This document shows positions 7,193 through 8,036 of a DNA stretch of 8,036 nucleotides, piece after piece. The stretch comes from Gammaproteobacteria bacterium. GTDB taxonomy: Bacteria; Pseudomonadota; Gammaproteobacteria; Chromatiales; Chromatiaceae. Below the pieces are notes generated by a model that did not search any database, was not told the origin of the DNA, and was given only the letters and a program-made list of their open reading frames with translations. The stretch's first letter is position 1. Each line of letters begins with the position of its first letter. Made by a program: the position numbers and the translations under genes. The stretch is taken from positions 1-8,036 of the forward strand of contig JABDQZ010000312.1 of the NCBI GenBank assembly GCA_013041975.1, in the 5' to 3' direction.

Positions 7193-7606
7193 ATGACACT
7201 CGACGATTACGTGGATACCTTTGAATTGTTTGATGACTGGGATCAGCGATACCAGTATCTGACAGAGCTTGGTGAACAACTCGAAGTTTTACCTGATTCA
7301 TTACGCATTGAAGAGAACCGGGTTAAAGGCTGTATGAGTCAGGTATGGGTTTCTGCTTATTTAAAGTCTTCCGGTTTGGTGGGTTTCCATGCGGATTGTG
7401 ATACGGCAACCATTAAGGGGGTATTGTATCTGCTGGTCGATTTGATGTCGGATAAACCAGTAGAGCAGGTTTTGCAGACCAACCTGGATGAAATATTTGA
7501 CCGGCTTGCCCTGGATGATCACCTTTCTCCCAATCGTCACTTTGGTATTTACGCCATCGTAGAACTGATGAAAGAGCAGGTTAAATCATTAACACAGGCT
7601 GCTTAG
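7193..7606 (+). CDS. sufE: Cysteine desulfuration protein SufE
   Basis: SufE accepts persulfide sulfur from a cysteine desulfurase (SufS, or CsdA for its paralogue CsdE) and hands it to SufB. The 137-residue product matches E. coli SufE (138): an N-terminal helix pair, then NRVKGCMSQVW with the acceptor Cys47 (E. coli Cys51), ATIKGVLYLLVDLM, and HLSPNRHFGIYAIV near the end. It differs from E. coli in having Met after the active Cys (GCM against GCQ), HFGIY in place of SQGLE after the conserved Arg, and an extra Cys69. GGAG at 7183-7186 is 6 bases before the ATG. It is the last gene of the operon, facing a convergent gene. Its usual partner sufS is absent from this operon, so its donor must be encoded elsewhere. 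It is not SufU, which has a different zinc-binding fold. Confidence 0.95.
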   Translation: MTLDDYVDTFELFDDWDQRYQYLTELGEQLEVLPDSLRIEENRVKGCMSQVWVSAYLKSSGLVGFHADCDTATIKGVLYLLVDLMSDKPVEQVLQTNLDEIFDRLALDDHLSPNRHFGIYAIVELMKEQVKSLTQAA

Positions 7607-7616
7607 CTGCTTTTTT
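7571..7616 (+). terminator. Possible intrinsic terminator at the end of sufE
   Basis: AAAGAGCAG (7571-7579) can pair with CTGCTTTTT (7607-7615), with one G-U, enclosing an inner hairpin GTTAA-ATCA-TTAAC (7580-7593). Six T residues run from 7611 to 7616. The 5' arm lies in sufE coding sequence and the loop is long, so the call is tentative. Confidence 0.35.
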
Positions 7617-7657
7617 AACTCCCTGATAAAACATAGTTTCGGCATGGCTATAGGATG

Positions 7658-7675
7658 CAACATTTTTCAATGTTG
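7658..7675. repeat. 7-bp perfect hairpin in convergent intergenic region
   Basis: CAACATT (7658-7664), loop TTTC, AATGTTG (7669-7675) form a perfect but AT-rich stem. There is no following T-run on the plus strand. It lies between the convergent sufE and MYG1-family genes and may be a weak transcript-end structure. Confidence 0.4.
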
Positions 7676-7689
7676 ATTGTCATAAAACT

Positions 7690-7748
7690 GACCGCCTGAC
7701 TTGCTTTTTATTTATTATTAATAGCGGCGTGGAGCATTTTAGGCGGTC
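7690..7748. repeat. Long-loop inverted repeat between convergent genes, possible transcript-end element
   Basis: GACCGCCT (7690-7697) and AGGCGGTC (7741-7748) are exact reverse complements. The stem can extend by G-U and A-U pairs, then after two mismatches by TGCT (7702-7705) with AGCA (7733-7736). On the minus strand the stem is followed by AGTTTTAT, on the plus strand by GTCTTTAATTT, so it might end transcripts from both sides. The 43-base span between the arms is long for a standard terminator. Confidence 0.45.
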
Positions 7749-7765
7749 GTCTTTAATTTCCCAAA

Positions 7766-8036
7766 TTATGCGTGTGATGAGTCGCCCAATGCAATGTTAG
7801 CCATTTGCATCACACCTTCAAATGATTCAGCCCCGGCAATAAACAAACCATTATGGCAGAACATGGCGTCATCAATGCCAGTCACATCCTGAAGATTGTT
7901 ATCTGATAAACCACCCCAGGATTCGGGCAGTGCTTTTTTGTTCTCAAATGATCCTGGTTCTACCGGAACCGTTTGAATTCGCCACTGTCCAGTTTGTGAA
8001 GGGTAAACCATATACAAGGCATCCTCTGACAAGGCA
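7766..8036 (-). CDS. MYG1 family protein (UPF0160), C-terminal end, 5' part outside window
   Basis: The minus-strand frame is open from the window edge to a TAA at 7768-7766, giving about 90 residues. It matches the C-terminal part of MYG1-family proteins: YMVYPSQTGQWRIQTVPVE, then LPESWGGL, then GIDDAMFCHNGLFIAGAES and a final MANIAL helix. Eukaryotic MYG1 is a DHH-like 3'-5' exonuclease; bacterial members are annotated as metal-dependent hydrolases with no well-defined role. The metal-binding motifs lie in the missing N-terminal part and cannot be checked. A TTG at 8032-8030 could serve as a start, but the protein would then lack most of the family's length (around 300 residues), so truncation by the window is far more likely. 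It is convergent with the suf operon and has no evident link to it. Confidence 0.85.
   Translation of the reverse strand, partial: ALSEDALYMVYPSQTGQWRIQTVPVEPGSFENKKALPESWGGLSDNNLQDVTGIDDAMFCHNGLFIAGAESFEGVMQMANIALGDSSHA

Noticed and set aside
6866..7279. 137-codon minus-strand open frame across sufA and the sufE start
   Set aside because: Antisense to two well-supported genes; residue pattern is low-complexity and not recognisable.
1..8036. CRISPR, transposase, phage or defence genes
   Set aside because: No repeat-spacer pattern, terminal inverted repeats with transposase, integrase or toxin-like genes were found; all coding space is taken by core-type genes.

Overview
The window (about 8 kb, moderate GC, no mobile-element signatures) looks like ordinary chromosomal DNA of a gammaproteobacterium. 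The SufB, SufC, SufE and A-type carrier proteins are close to gammaproteobacterial forms, and the ends carry a DsrE-like protein and an MYG1-family protein. The species cannot be named from this sequence. A DsrE-like protein next to a YeeE/YedE sulfur permease would suit an organism with active sulfur metabolism, but that is inference.

Layout. 1-269: 3' end of a DsrE-like gene, closed by a clear intrinsic terminator (319-350). 408-436: a good sigma70-type promoter, then a DUF2189 membrane protein (509-1309). 1517-2725: a two-half YeeE/YedE-type permease with a GTG start, after a 207-base spacer with weak promoter candidates. 2726-2946: a structured 221-base region with an imperfect 12-bp hairpin, a competing inverted repeat, a sigma70-like promoter and an operator resembling the IscR type 1 motif. 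2947-7606: a tightly packed operon sufB-sufC-sufD-sufT-like-A-type carrier (IscA/SufA)-sufE. 7607-7765: a convergent intergenic region with inverted repeats. 7766-8036: minus strand, C-terminal end of an MYG1-family protein that runs off the window.

How it works together. SufB, SufC and SufD form the scaffold and ATPase complex that builds Fe-S clusters. SufE carries persulfide sulfur to SufB. The IscA/SufA-type carrier passes clusters on to targets, and the DUF59/MIP18 (SufT-like) protein helps maturation. The notable gap is sufS: no cysteine desulfurase is encoded in the operon, although its partner SufE is, so the sulfur donor must be encoded elsewhere. No iscR or sufR regulator gene is in the window, although an IscR-like site overlaps the predicted promoter. 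No gene-free stretch exceeds 300 bases. I see no strong evidence of an undescribed system; the best leads are the desulfurase-less suf operon, its operator and leader structure, and possible linkage to the sulfur permease and DsrE genes.
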